Positions 1 through 6,539 of a stretch of DNA of 8,342 nt are shown here, one piece after another. Each line of letters opens with the position of its first letter. The stretch's first letter is position 1. The notes under the pieces were generated by a model. That model searched no databases and was not told the DNA's origin. It saw nothing but the letters and a program-made list of their open reading frames with translations. The position numbers and the translations under genes are program-made. Source of the DNA: Clostridia bacterium (GTDB taxonomy: Bacteria > Bacillota_A > Clostridia > Christensenellales > Aristaeellaceae). The stretch spans positions 1 through 8,342 of the forward strand of contig JAFWQM010000054.1 of assembly GCA_017509065.1 (NCBI GenBank), given 5' to 3'.

Positions 1-1
1 C

Positions 2-310
2 CCATGCTGGATGCTGAATCAGACGTATCAGGGCAAGGGGTACGCCTATGAGGCAGCCCGCGCTTACTTTGATTATCTGTTCAATCAGAAAGGCATCAGG
101 CGAATCTACGCCTATACAGAGGACTACAACCTTTCCAGTCAGCGGCTGTGCGAGAAGCTCGGTATGCGGCGTGAAGGGCTGTTCGTGGAGTTCGTGATCT
201 TCGTCAGCAATACGAACGGTACGCCGCGCTATGAGAATACGATGCAATACGCGATATTGAAGAAGGAATGGGATGGGAGCGTTGCCATGGAGATTCAAAA
301 CGCAAAATGA
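2..310 (+). CDS. GNAT-family N-acetyltransferase, C-terminal part (5' end outside window)
   Basis: The reading frame is open to the left edge (P-C-W before the first Met), so the gene starts outside the window. The visible 102 residues are the C-terminal half of a RimJ/RimL-type GNAT acetyltransferase, which moves an acetyl group from acetyl-CoA to an amine. The segment WMLNQTYQGKGYAYEAAR is the classic beta-4/alpha-3 motif: a W-x-L-N strand, then the Q-x-K-G-Y-A loop that binds the acetyl-CoA pyrophosphate. The following stretch with YAYTEDYNLSSQRLCEKLGM is the conserved 'N-x-x-S-x-x-x-x-E-K-x-G-M' region of this family, and the end with ENTMQYAILKKEW is also typical. The Met at position 11 lies inside the fold and is not the real start. 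The substrate cannot be deduced. The next gene begins 42 bases after the stop on the same strand. Confidence 0.9.
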   Translation, partial: PCWMLNQTYQGKGYAYEAARAYFDYLFNQKGIRRIYAYTEDYNLSSQRLCEKLGMRREGLFVEFVIFVSNTNGTPRYENTMQYAILKKEWDGSVAMEIQNAK

Positions 311-352
311 AACCGGCCAAGTGATCCGACGATTAGAAAGTAGGGTGAAATC

Positions 353-1147
353 ATGAAAAAAGTCATATTGATTCTGACAGCGATCATCACACTTTTCTCA
401 TGGACCATAGTAAAAGCGGAGGAGATTCCTATGATACAAAGCAGTAACGGAAAAATCTACGGTGAGCTGAACATTCCTGATGCGGAGAGCCTTATTCCTC
501 TCGTGATACTTTCTCACGGCTTCGGCGGAAACCTCCTGGGTAATCAAGACTATGCGGCATATTTCTTTTCTCAGGGCTTTGCCACCTATAATTTCGATTT
601 CTGCGGAGGCGGATTTGGATCAAAAAGCGATGGAACCATGCTTGATATGTCGGTTCTGACGGAAGCCGATGATCTGAACGCCATTATCGACTTTTTCAAG
701 GACGACGCCCGATTCAGTGAAATCTACCTGTGGGGCGCAAGCCAGGGCGGATTTGTTTCGGCTTATGTAGCGTCGAAGCGTCCGCAGGATGTGGCTAAAA
801 TCATTTTAGAATTTCCGGCTATCGTCCTACAGGACGACGCAAAAGCCCGTGCGAACGCCGACGGCAGTTTCCCCGAAACGAGCCGGGTCATGGGCGTCGT
901 TATCAGCCGGAAATACAATGAAGACGCCGTGTCCTTTGACCTCTATGATCTGATCGGGGCATATACCGGGCCTGTGCTGATCCTTCACGGCGACAAAGAC
1001 CCCATCGTTCCGCTGCGTTATTCACAGCGGGCCGCCGAGGTTTTCCCGAACGCGGAGTTGATCGTGATGCCAGGACAGGGGCATGGCTTCATGGGAAAAG
1101 CCAGAACGGAAGCAATGGAGAAGGAAGCGGATTTCTTCCGTAAGTGA
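353..1147 (+). CDS. Exported alpha/beta hydrolase, cinnamoyl/feruloyl esterase-like
   Basis: A 264-residue serine hydrolase. Residues 1-22 look like a Sec signal peptide: K2-K3, a hydrophobic core at about 4-20, and a V-K-A site before E23. It has no lipobox cysteine. The fold shows an oxyanion-hole motif H55-G-F-G-G, the nucleophile elbow G-A-S130-Q-G, the acid in H-G-D-K-D216-P-I-V-P, and the catalytic His in G-Q-G-H244-G-F, so the triad is complete. The D-F-C-G-G-G stretch at 82-87 and the overall spacing resemble gut bacterial cinnamoyl (feruloyl) esterases of the LJ0536 type, which remove phenolic acids from plant cell-wall sugars. That substrate is inferred. The ATG has a weak RBS (GGGTGA at 343-348). 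Downstream lie an aldo/keto reductase and a GH43 enzyme on the same strand, which fits a plant-glycan role. Alternatives are a general carboxylesterase or a dienelactone hydrolase-like enzyme. Confidence 0.88.
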   Translation: MKKVILILTAIITLFSWTIVKAEEIPMIQSSNGKIYGELNIPDAESLIPLVILSHGFGGNLLGNQDYAAYFFSQGFATYNFDFCGGGFGSKSDGTMLDMSVLTEADDLNAIIDFFKDDARFSEIYLWGASQGGFVSAYVASKRPQDVAKIILEFPAIVLQDDAKARANADGSFPETSRVMGVVISRKYNEDAVSFDLYDLIGAYTGPVLILHGDKDPIVPLRYSQRAAEVFPNAELIVMPGQGHGFMGKARTEAMEKEADFFRK

Positions 1148-1212
1148 TGTGCGTCCTTCGTTCCGAAGCACTGCGTTGGCTTGGAAACGGCAGTATCCAT
1201 CCTAAACAAAAA

Positions 1213-1220
1213 GAAGGAGG
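1213..1220 (+). promoter_or_regulatory. Ribosome binding site of the aldo/keto reductase gene
   Basis: GAAGGAGG lies just ahead of two consecutive ATG codons (1226 and 1229). It excludes the longer TTG-started frame and fixes the N-terminus at MMQYRR or MQYRR. Confidence 0.8.
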
Positions 1221-1225
1221 CTTTG

Positions 1226-2386
1226 ATGATGCAATACAGACGGCTTGGAAAAACAAACCTCATGGTCAGCGAGATTGGCTTTGGGGGCGAATGGCTGGAA
1301 CGGCATGAGGAGCAGGACTCTATTGCGCTAATGAAATATGCCCACACACTGGGTATCAATATCGTCGATTGCTGGATGCCTGATCCGAAATCCCGCGACA
1401 TCATCGGAAAGGCCATCGCGGAAGACCGTTCCGGCTGGTATGTCCAGGGGCACATTGGTTCCACATACCAAAACGGCCAATACACCCGGACAAGGGATGT
1501 AATCCAGTGCCGGATCGCTTTTGAAGATTTATTATCGCGGCTCCATACGGATTTCATCGACCTGGGCATGATCCATTATGTGGATCAGGAGTGCGAATGG
1601 GAGCAGGTTTCCCATCCGGGACCGTATTTGGAATATGTGTTGGAATTGAAGGCACGAGGAGCGATCCGTCACATCGGCTTGTCCACCCACAACCCGGTCA
1701 TCGCCCGGAAGGCCGCGGAAAGCGGGTTGGTGGAAATGATCCTATTCAGTGTGAATCCGGCTTTTGATTTGATGCCGCCCACTGACAACATCGAAAACTA
1801 TTTTGCGGAAACCTATGCGGAGGGACTGAACGGCGTCGATCCGGTTCGTGTGGAAATGTACAAGGTCTGCCAGCAGCGCGACGTTGGGATCACCTGTATG
1901 AAACCCTTTGCGGGCGGGAGGCTGTTTGACGCGGCGCGTTCTCCTTTCGGCGCAGCCCTGACGCCCGTCCAGTGCATTCACTATTGCCTGACAAAGCCCG
2001 CCGTCGCTTCCGTCCTCTGCGGCTATGATACGCCGGACCAGGTAGACGCGGCAGTGGCGTATGAGAGTGCGGCCGACAGTGAAAAAGACTACGCCAGCGT
2101 GCTGGCCACCGCCCCGAAGCATACTTTTTCTGGCGGCGAATGCACCTACTGCGGCCATTGCAAGCCCTGTCCCGCGGACATTGATATCGCCATGGTGAAT
2201 AAGCTGTACGACCTTGCCGTGATGCAGCCGGAAGTGCCGCCCTCCCTGCGGGAGCATTATTTCTCCCTGGAACACCATGCCAGCGAATGCATCAGCTGCA
2301 AAGGCTGCGAGAAACGCTGTCCGTTTGGTGTCAATGTTTCGGAGCGTATGAAAAAGACAGCGGCGCTGTTTGAACGCCGCCCGTAA
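1226..2386 (+). CDS. Aldo/keto reductase with C-terminal 2[4Fe-4S] ferredoxin-like domain
   Basis: A 386-residue protein. Residues 1 to about 295 form an aldo/keto reductase TIM barrel (opening MMQYRRLGKTNLMVSEIGFG). The C-terminal part carries two iron-sulfur clusters: C306-x2-C309-x2-C312-x2-C315-P and C355-x2-C358-x2-C361-x3-C365-P. Such proteins are common in anaerobic Clostridia; the clusters suggest electron transfer rather than simple NADPH-only chemistry. Of the canonical Asp-Tyr-Lys-His tetrad, Asp48 and His117 are present. By alignment by eye, the Tyr position reads Asp53 and the Lys position reads His76 (in VQGHIGS), so the usual carbonyl-reductase mechanism is doubtful. AGGAGG at 1215-1220 decides the start: ATG at 1226 (5-base spacing) or the next ATG at 1229 (8-base spacing). 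The open frame back to a TTG at 1181 has no RBS. The GH43 gene follows after 24 bases. Substrate unknown. Confidence 0.92.
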   Translation: MMQYRRLGKTNLMVSEIGFGGEWLERHEEQDSIALMKYAHTLGINIVDCWMPDPKSRDIIGKAIAEDRSGWYVQGHIGSTYQNGQYTRTRDVIQCRIAFEDLLSRLHTDFIDLGMIHYVDQECEWEQVSHPGPYLEYVLELKARGAIRHIGLSTHNPVIARKAAESGLVEMILFSVNPAFDLMPPTDNIENYFAETYAEGLNGVDPVRVEMYKVCQQRDVGITCMKPFAGGRLFDAARSPFGAALTPVQCIHYCLTKPAVASVLCGYDTPDQVDAAVAYESAADSEKDYASVLATAPKHTFSGGECTYCGHCKPCPADIDIAMVNKLYDLAVMQPEVPPSLREHYFSLEHHASECISCKGCEKRCPFGVNVSERMKKTAALFERRP

Positions 2387-2400
2387 GCATTTCATGAAAC

Positions 2401-2406
2401 AGGAGG
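2401..2406 (+). promoter_or_regulatory. Ribosome binding site of the GH43 gene
   Basis: AGGAGG sits within the 24-base gap between the aldo/keto reductase stop and the GH43 ATG at 2411, with a 4-base spacer. It supports that start and a shared transcript with the reductase gene. Confidence 0.75.
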
Positions 2407-2410
2407 CTTC

Positions 2411-3730
2411 ATGGAAAAGGCATTACACGCTCGGAAGGGTAATCCCCTTTCGCCTCAGGGAAGGACAGACAACATGTTTCCCGATCCTCATATCAAGATT
2501 TTTACCAACCCGGATACGGGGAAAGAAAACATGTATGTGTATGTGGGCCACGACGAGGGAAAAGGCCAGTTCATCATGCGGGACTGGTATGTGCTTTTCA
2601 GTGAAGACCTTGTTCACTGGCAGTGCAAAAAAACCCTGGCCCGGAAGGACACCTATCTGCCAGCCGATTCCACCGACTGCTGGGCATGCGACGCCGTTCG
2701 CAGTCCCTGGGACGGGAAGTATTATCTCTATTATTCCCATGGCGGAGAATCCACCGGCGTGGCGGTCAGCGACCGGCCAGACGGCCCCTTCATCGACGCA
2801 CGGAACAAAACGCCCCTGCTTCCCAAAGGCATTACGCCCACCAATTCCTATGACCCCGACGTGATCCTGCCGGACCAAGATGATTCCCGGGCCTGGATCG
2901 TGTTTGGAAGCGACTGGACAGATCACTATTGGGCCATGCAGTTAAAAGAAAACATGATCGATGTGGTTCCCGGCAGCGCCAGGAAAGTGCCGGTCTATCC
3001 CGATGAAAACACGAAAGAAGAATTGCTGGGCCCTTTGCGCTCTGATCAGGCGGAGGCGTTCCGCTTTGGCGATACCTGGTATCTGTATTGGGCTGGGCGC
3101 TACGCCACGTCCAACAATCGCTTAGGCCCTTATATCTACCGGGGCAATATTGGCGCGGACATTCCCCATTACCCGGATGGCCGGGCGTTTATCGATCATG
3201 GGTCCTTTGTGGAATGGAATGGCCAGTGGTTCTACGCAGTGAGCTGCGGGGTGGAAAGCTGGTCTTTCCGGCAGACGTGGCTCATGTATCTGCATGTGTG
3301 CGATGACGGCACGCTGATGTTCGACGAGGAAATCCGGGAATACGGGGTAGGCCAGTACGACGCCGCCTGGGACAAAATCCAGGCGGAATGGTATATGGAA
3401 GGGCCATCTGTCCGCAAGGTCGAACTCAGGCAGGACGGAAAACATAAGGGCTTCGCTATCGCCCAGGAAAAAGGAACACATATCGTTCGATATCCTCACG
3501 TGTACAACATGATGGATCATATGCGCATGACCTTCTGTTTGCAGGGGGAAAAGGGAGCAAGCATCGAAGTGCTGGTGGATGGAGAAGAAAGCGGCATTTT
3601 GCGGCTGGATCAGGATCAGCCCACGCTGACTGAAATCGGGATTCCACTGACCAACAGCGCTGGCGAACACGATATGATGCTGCGCATGACAGGATCGGTG
3701 CTGATCGACTGGTTCAGATTGACGGTATGA
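2411..3730 (+). CDS. Family 43 glycoside hydrolase (arabinofuranosidase/xylosidase type)
   Basis: A 439-residue protein with a five-bladed beta-propeller GH43 domain at about 20-300. Retaining landmarks of the family are visible. N21-M-F-P-D25-P-H contains the catalytic base Asp; Y147-D148-P-D supplies the pKa-modulating Asp; the acid Glu is E215 in Q-A-E-A-F before a G-D-T-W-Y-L-Y-W strand; and H263-G-S-F in the last blade matches the usual metal/His site. F-S-E-D-L-V-H-W (63-70) is the common 'S-x-D-L-v-x-W' blade motif. Residues about 325-439 look like a beta-sandwich, carbohydrate-binding (CBM6-like) region ending I-D-W-F-R-L-T-V. GH43 enzymes are inverting and cut alpha-L-arabinofuranosides, beta-xylosides or related furanosides; the exact linkage cannot be read here. 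There is no signal peptide, so it probably acts inside the cell on imported oligosaccharides. It shares a likely transcript with the reductase and the exported esterase-like gene upstream. Confidence 0.92.
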   Translation: MEKALHARKGNPLSPQGRTDNMFPDPHIKIFTNPDTGKENMYVYVGHDEGKGQFIMRDWYVLFSEDLVHWQCKKTLARKDTYLPADSTDCWACDAVRSPWDGKYYLYYSHGGESTGVAVSDRPDGPFIDARNKTPLLPKGITPTNSYDPDVILPDQDDSRAWIVFGSDWTDHYWAMQLKENMIDVVPGSARKVPVYPDENTKEELLGPLRSDQAEAFRFGDTWYLYWAGRYATSNNRLGPYIYRGNIGADIPHYPDGRAFIDHGSFVEWNGQWFYAVSCGVESWSFRQTWLMYLHVCDDGTLMFDEEIREYGVGQYDAAWDKIQAEWYMEGPSVRKVELRQDGKHKGFAIAQEKGTHIVRYPHVYNMMDHMRMTFCLQGEKGASIEVLVDGEESGILRLDQDQPTLTEIGIPLTNSAGEHDMMLRMTGSVLIDWFRLTV

Positions 3731-3812
3731 CGGAGAATAACGCAAAACCGAAAAGAAGCATGGAACGATTACAGTATCAAATCAAAAGAAAAACCTACTG
3801 GAAAGGAAACAA

Positions 3813-4343
3813 ATGAACCTGACAATCATCCGCAGCAACCGAAAGACAATTACCATGCGCATCACCGGACCGGACAGTGTGGAGGTTCGGGCACCCCTGG
3901 GAATGCCGCAATCACAAATTGATGATTTTATTGAAAGGCATCAGGCATGGATAGCAAAGCACATCGACCGTATTCCTCAGCCCGCTTCCCCGTTCACAGA
4001 AGAAGAAATCCGTGCCTTGGCTGACCAAGCCTTACAAGTCATTCCTGACCGGGTGCGCCACTATGCCGCTTTGATCGGCGTCAGGTATGGCCGCATCACC
4101 ATCAGAAACCAGAAAAGCAAATGGGGAAGCTGTTCTGCCAACGGGAATCTGAATTTCAATTGTCTGCTGATGCTTTGCCCGCCTGAGGTGCTGGATTACG
4201 TGGTGGTACATGAATTGTGCCACAGGAAAGAGATGAACCATTCTCCCAAATTTTGGGCAGAGGTGGAAAAGTATGTACCGGACTACATGACACAGCGGAA
4301 GTGGCTCAAAGACGAGGGAAGCAGGCTGATCACAAGGTTATAA
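3813..4343 (+). CDS. YgjP-like zinc metallopeptidase (DUF45, M48-related)
   Basis: A 176-residue soluble protein covering the whole YgjP-like (DUF45, PF01863) domain, somewhat shorter than the about 230-residue average because the N-terminal region is compact. Diagnostic motifs are K101-S-K-W-G-S-C-S, the 'N-x-N' strand around residue 112-116, and the zinc site H133-E134-L-C-H137 followed by N-H143-S-x-x-F-W. H133, H137 and H143 are the likely zinc ligands and E134 the catalytic base. These proteins are predicted proteases of unknown target, often found near type I restriction genes; none are seen here. The start is ATG 3813 with AAAGGA at 3802-3807. It lies 82 bases after GH43 on the same strand and is the last intact plus-strand gene before the mobile-element scar. 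Confidence 0.93.
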   Translation: MNLTIIRSNRKTITMRITGPDSVEVRAPLGMPQSQIDDFIERHQAWIAKHIDRIPQPASPFTEEEIRALADQALQVIPDRVRHYAALIGVRYGRITIRNQKSKWGSCSANGNLNFNCLLMLCPPEVLDYVVVHELCHRKEMNHSPKFWAEVEKYVPDYMTQRKWLKDEGSRLITRL

Positions 4344-4585
4344 TACATGTCTTCAATGCAAAAGAGAAGTCCGATGACAAATCAATTCAGCCCAACATCT
4401 GTTTTACCGCCTCGAATTGAACACGGTTAAACCAGGGCTGTATGAGAATGTTTACTCGGTATACTTCGAGCCTTAGCTTCATTCTTATGTGAACTTTCAT
4501 TTTGTTCAAAATAATGTGGGGCAGGAAACGAGTCCTGCCCCATCTATAAAAGCCTGTCTCCCGATTCTGTTATTGCGGGATATGC
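4344..4585. other. Intergenic stretch after the metallopeptidase gene
   Basis: This 242-base stretch looks A+T-richer than its flanks. It holds only very short open frames without RBS (for example 27 codons from 4347), a strong hairpin at 4517-4542, and a weak 5-bp inverted repeat (TCCCG/CGGGA) around 4559-4580. I see no convincing gene. It may include degraded remains of the element that left the relaxase tail further right. Confidence 0.5.
4517..4542 (-). terminator. Intrinsic-terminator hairpin downstream of the DUF4177-like gene
   Basis: A perfect 10-bp inverted repeat, TGGGGCAGGA (4517-4526) with TCCTGCCCCA (4533-4542), closes a 6-base loop. On the minus strand it is followed by CATTATTTTG, a moderate T-rich run, and it lies 43 bases after the minus-strand stop at 4586-4588. 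On the plus strand it is followed by TCTATAAAAG, with no T-run, so termination of the metallopeptidase transcript here is less clear; it could act partly in both directions. Confidence 0.65.
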
Positions 4586-4735
4586 TTATATATGCCGTTC
4601 ATAAGTCACAATGATACCGAAGCACCTGGCTTGATTCGGGCATACGGCGATAACACGCCAGCCATTTGCAGCCATGCGGTTCATTTCTTCTTCGGCTTTC
4701 CGCACGGAATAAGTTGCGATTTTATATTCAAACAC
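4586..4735 (-). CDS. Small DUF4177-like protein, 49 residues
   Basis: A short gene on the minus strand starting with GTG at 4735-4733. GGAGGG lies 7 bases upstream (complement of 4743-4748), a good RBS and spacing. The protein begins (M)FEYKIATYSVRKAEEEMN, continues with M-A-A-N-G25-W26-R-V-I-A-V, and ends I-I-V-T-Y-E-R-H-I. This is the DUF4177 pattern: an F/Y-E-Y-K strand, a helix with regularly spaced acidic residues, a 'G-W-x-x' turn, and a closing strand with E-R. These small cytoplasmic proteins have no established function. It begins 3 bases after the stop of a membrane-protein remnant, so the two were probably translated together. Cys32 and Cys38 are present in the loop. The plus-strand frame that covers it shows no family resemblance. 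Confidence 0.65.
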   Translation of the reverse strand: MFEYKIATYSVRKAEEEMNRMAANGWRVIAVCPNQARCFGIIVTYERHI

Positions 4736-4738
4736 AGT

Positions 4739-4912
4739 TTATCCCTCCGAATTCTTTTTGTTCTGACGCAGCCGTACCAGATTGAGGATGTTTCCCGCCG
4801 CCACAAACAGCAAGCCGATCATGAGTACAGTGTTGTCAGCCTGCGTGTCAAAAATCGAGGTCAGTACAAAGGCCAGACCCATGATTACGAGCACCAGGCA
4901 TGTGATGGTCAG
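4739..4912 (-). pseudogene. Two-helix small membrane protein, N-terminally truncated
   Basis: On the minus strand an open frame of 57 residues follows an in-frame TGA (complement of 4913-4915). It opens directly inside a hydrophobic helix (LTITCLVLVIMGLAFVLTSI), then has a short polar loop (F-D-T-Q-A-D-N-T), a second helix (about 29-46) and a basic tail R-L-R-Q-N-K-K-N. No start codon with an RBS precedes the first helix; the first ATG (4882-4880) would cut that helix in half and also lacks an RBS. It therefore looks like a two-TM protein whose first residues were lost at the junction with the relaxase remnant. The RBS of the DUF4177-like gene lies in its last codons. I recognise no family. 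It may still be intact if it uses the CTG or GTG codon near 4912-4895. Confidence 0.45.
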
Positions 4913-5300
4913 TCAGCGAGGGTACAGCCGCATTTTCTTCAAAGGAAAGAAGGAAGCCTTTTACGCCCAGCACCAGGACAAATTGAAGCAGTACGGAAAA
5001 GCCTATCACTATCTCATGAAGATGAACGGCGGCATCGAAGTGGATACCGCCGCCCTGAAAGCGGAAAGCGAAAGGCTGGCAGCCCATCGGGTCAAGCTGC
5101 AAAAGAAGCTGGAAGAAATCAAGCCGATCCTGGATCAGCTTCGGAACGTCCAGCATTGCGTGGACATCGCCATTCAGGACGAAGAACCGGAATATCCGTC
5201 CATCCTGGAACAGCTTGAACGGGCGAATCAGGAACGTCTTGCCCAGCAGCAAGCTGAACAATCAGAGAAACAAGCCAAATCGCAGTACGATAGAAATTAA
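4905..5300 (+). pseudogene. Relaxase/mobilization protein, C-terminal remnant
   Basis: Up to 131 residues from a poorly supported ATG at 4905 (no RBS). From about RGYSRIFFKGKKEAFYAQHQ onward the protein resembles the C-terminal tail of clostridial relaxases (MobA/VirD2-like) of conjugative or mobilizable elements: a K-x-x-A-F-Y-x-x-H-x-x-x-L-x-x-Y-x-K-A start, a helix-rich charged region (about 45-85, L-K-A-E-x-E-R-L ... E-I-K-P-I), R-N-V-Q-H-C-V-D, then a Q/E-rich tail. In such proteins this tail is preceded by a domain of 250 or more residues with the nicking Tyr and HxH metal site, which is absent here. The left end coincides with the broken end of the opposite-strand membrane-protein gene. 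No intact mobile-element gene is seen. Other mobile-element proteins with a charged coiled-coil tail remain possible. Confidence 0.55.
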
Positions 5301-5397
5301 AAATCATAACCATTATATGAGAGAGGCAAAACCATTAACCACAATGATGATTATCATAAAACACAATCTTTGACAAAAGTGCCCATGAGCAGGAAGA
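5301..5397. other. Spacer between convergent genes
   Basis: About 100 A-rich bases between the relaxase remnant and the 3' end of the radical SAM gene. Only trivial open frames and a tiny ATGAT/ATCAT palindrome are seen. No gene or clear promoter is supported. Confidence 0.5.
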
Positions 5398-5438
5398 AAA
5401 CGGGGACACGCTGTTTAATGTGTCATTAGAACCCGTTT
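5398..5438 (-). terminator. Possible terminator overlapping the radical SAM stop codon
   Basis: On the minus strand AAACGGG (complement of 5432-5438) can pair with CCCGTTT (complement of 5398-5404). Inside this, GACAC/GTGTC pairs around a 10-base loop, with a 7-base bulge on one side. The structure is followed by TTCTTCC. It spans the stop codon at 5415-5417. The bulge and the overlap with coding sequence make it uncertain. Confidence 0.3.
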
Positions 5439-6524
5439 CGTCAGAGAAACCATGCGCGGCAGGCACGCATCAAAGAACATCCGATAGCTTTGGCAGAAGC
5501 GGTTGTTGCTCGGAAGCCCCTCACAGAAAGGCTCCCTGTCTCGGCGACAGCCGCCCATGCAAAGGTTTAAATAAGGGCAACGTCCACATGCTTCAGGAAG
5601 ACGCAGCGATACCTGACGGAAAGCCTTTGATGCGGAACTTTTTTCCATCCGCGCAAGAGACATCGTATTGATATTGCCCATTTTCCATTCATCCAGCACG
5701 TAAAAATCACAGGGATACACGCTGCCATCTGCTTCGGCCAGGAAGTACAACCCACACTGTCCGCACATGCCGCATTCTTCGGGCGCAAACCCCGCGAGGA
5801 TGGACAGATAATTATTAAGCCGTCTTTCACTGACCGGGCTGCCTTCTTTGAACGCTCTTTCATAAGCATCAAAGATATCGATCAGAAACTGGCCATACGC
5901 TTCTGGGGAAAGCGAGTATGGGTTACGGCTGCCGTCCAGTCCGTCTATGCAGGGGATAAACTGCAAATATTGATGTTCCCGCAGCGCATTCCAGGTTTCC
6001 TGGCTCCGGCGCGCTGTTTCCGCTGTGACTACGCAAAGAATGTTATAAGGGATCCTAAAGTGACGGAGCTTTTCAATGGTACGCATAACGCGGCGGTATG
6101 TGCCGCATCCCCCGGCGTCTTTTCGGAGCGCATCATGCATGTCCTCTGGGCCGTCCAAAGAAACGCCTAAAAGGAAATGGTGTTCAGCAAACAAAGCCAG
6201 CATTTCGTCACTGACAGCATAGCCATTAGTTTGCAGCGCATAAGAAACCGGGAGATGACGGCTGTTGCACCGATGGACTTCGCGAAGAAAACTCTGGAAA
6301 TACTCGATTCCCGCCAGCGTGGGCTCGCCGCCCTGAAAGGAGAATGAGACACTGCTGTCAGCGTAAATAAACGCACGCCGGACCAATGCACGCATTGTGT
6401 CCGGCTTCATGACGCCATAATTTGGAATACACCTATGGGCGGCTACATCCGCATAAAAACAATACTGGCAGCGCATATTGCAGGCCGATGAAACCGGTTT
6501 AATCATCATGCTGAGAGCTGGCAC
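5415..6524 (-). CDS. Radical SAM/SPASM enzyme, anaerobic sulfatase-maturase (anSME) type
   Basis: A 369-residue cytoplasmic enzyme, about the length of characterised anSMEs (near 370). The radical SAM cluster is C15-x3-C19-x2-C22 near the N-terminus. Q64-G-G-E-P is the SAM-binding motif typical of this group. The C-terminal SPASM region holds two auxiliary [4Fe-4S] sites: C251, C257 and C272, then C313, C316, C322, C326 and C344. C272-D273-F matches the C-D-F motif whose Asp is the proposed catalytic base in anSME. These enzymes oxidise a Cys or Ser in C/S-x-P/A-x-R of sulfatases to formylglycine without oxygen. The start is GTG 6524-6522, with AGGAGGG (complement of 6531-6537) 6 bases upstream. 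The gene lies 15 bases after the stop of a GtaA-like gene, so it is probably in its operon. No sulfatase is visible. It could modify a different peptide substrate. Confidence 0.88.
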   Translation of the reverse strand: MPALSMMIKPVSSACNMRCQYCFYADVAAHRCIPNYGVMKPDTMRALVRRAFIYADSSVSFSFQGGEPTLAGIEYFQSFLREVHRCNSRHLPVSYALQTNGYAVSDEMLALFAEHHFLLGVSLDGPEDMHDALRKDAGGCGTYRRVMRTIEKLRHFRIPYNILCVVTAETARRSQETWNALREHQYLQFIPCIDGLDGSRNPYSLSPEAYGQFLIDIFDAYERAFKEGSPVSERRLNNYLSILAGFAPEECGMCGQCGLYFLAEADGSVYPCDFYVLDEWKMGNINTMSLARMEKSSASKAFRQVSLRLPEACGRCPYLNLCMGGCRRDREPFCEGLPSNNRFCQSYRMFFDACLPRMVSLTKRVLMTH

Positions 6525-6530
6525 AGAAAG

Positions 6531-6537
6531 CCCTCCT
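6531..6537 (-). promoter_or_regulatory. Ribosome binding site deciding the GTG start of the radical SAM gene
   Basis: AGGAGGG on the minus strand lies 6 bases before GTG 6524-6522 and inside the 15-base gap after the GtaA-like stop. It favours this GTG over the ATG codons five and six codons further in. Confidence 0.75.
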
Positions 6538-6539
6538 GT

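Noticed and set aside
1156..1168. CTTCG-TTC-CGAAG hairpin between the hydrolase and reductase genes
   Set aside because: The stem is only 5 bp and no T-run follows, so it does not support a terminator there.
1742..2395. Minus-strand frame of 217 codons opposite the aldo/keto reductase
   Set aside because: It lies opposite a gene with clear AKR and iron-sulfur motifs, has no family features and no supporting RBS.
4347..4430. 27-codon frame after the metallopeptidase gene
   Set aside because: There is no RBS and no recognisable family. It might be a degraded gene end but cannot be supported.
4782..4904. N-terminal extension of the relaxase-remnant frame
   Set aside because: These 41 codons are antisense to the membrane-protein frame and show no relaxase resemblance, so they are read-through beyond the junction rather than part of the protein.
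4592..5218. Plus-strand open frame of 208 codons across the scar region
   Set aside because: It resembles no family and is antisense to the DUF4177-like and membrane-protein frames. It then overlaps the relaxase remnant in another frame. Its length is due to chance absence of stops.
5384..5428. 14-codon frame starting at ATG near 5384 (MSRKKTGTRCLMCH)
   Set aside because: It is too short, lacks an RBS and overlaps the 3' end of the radical SAM gene on the other strand.
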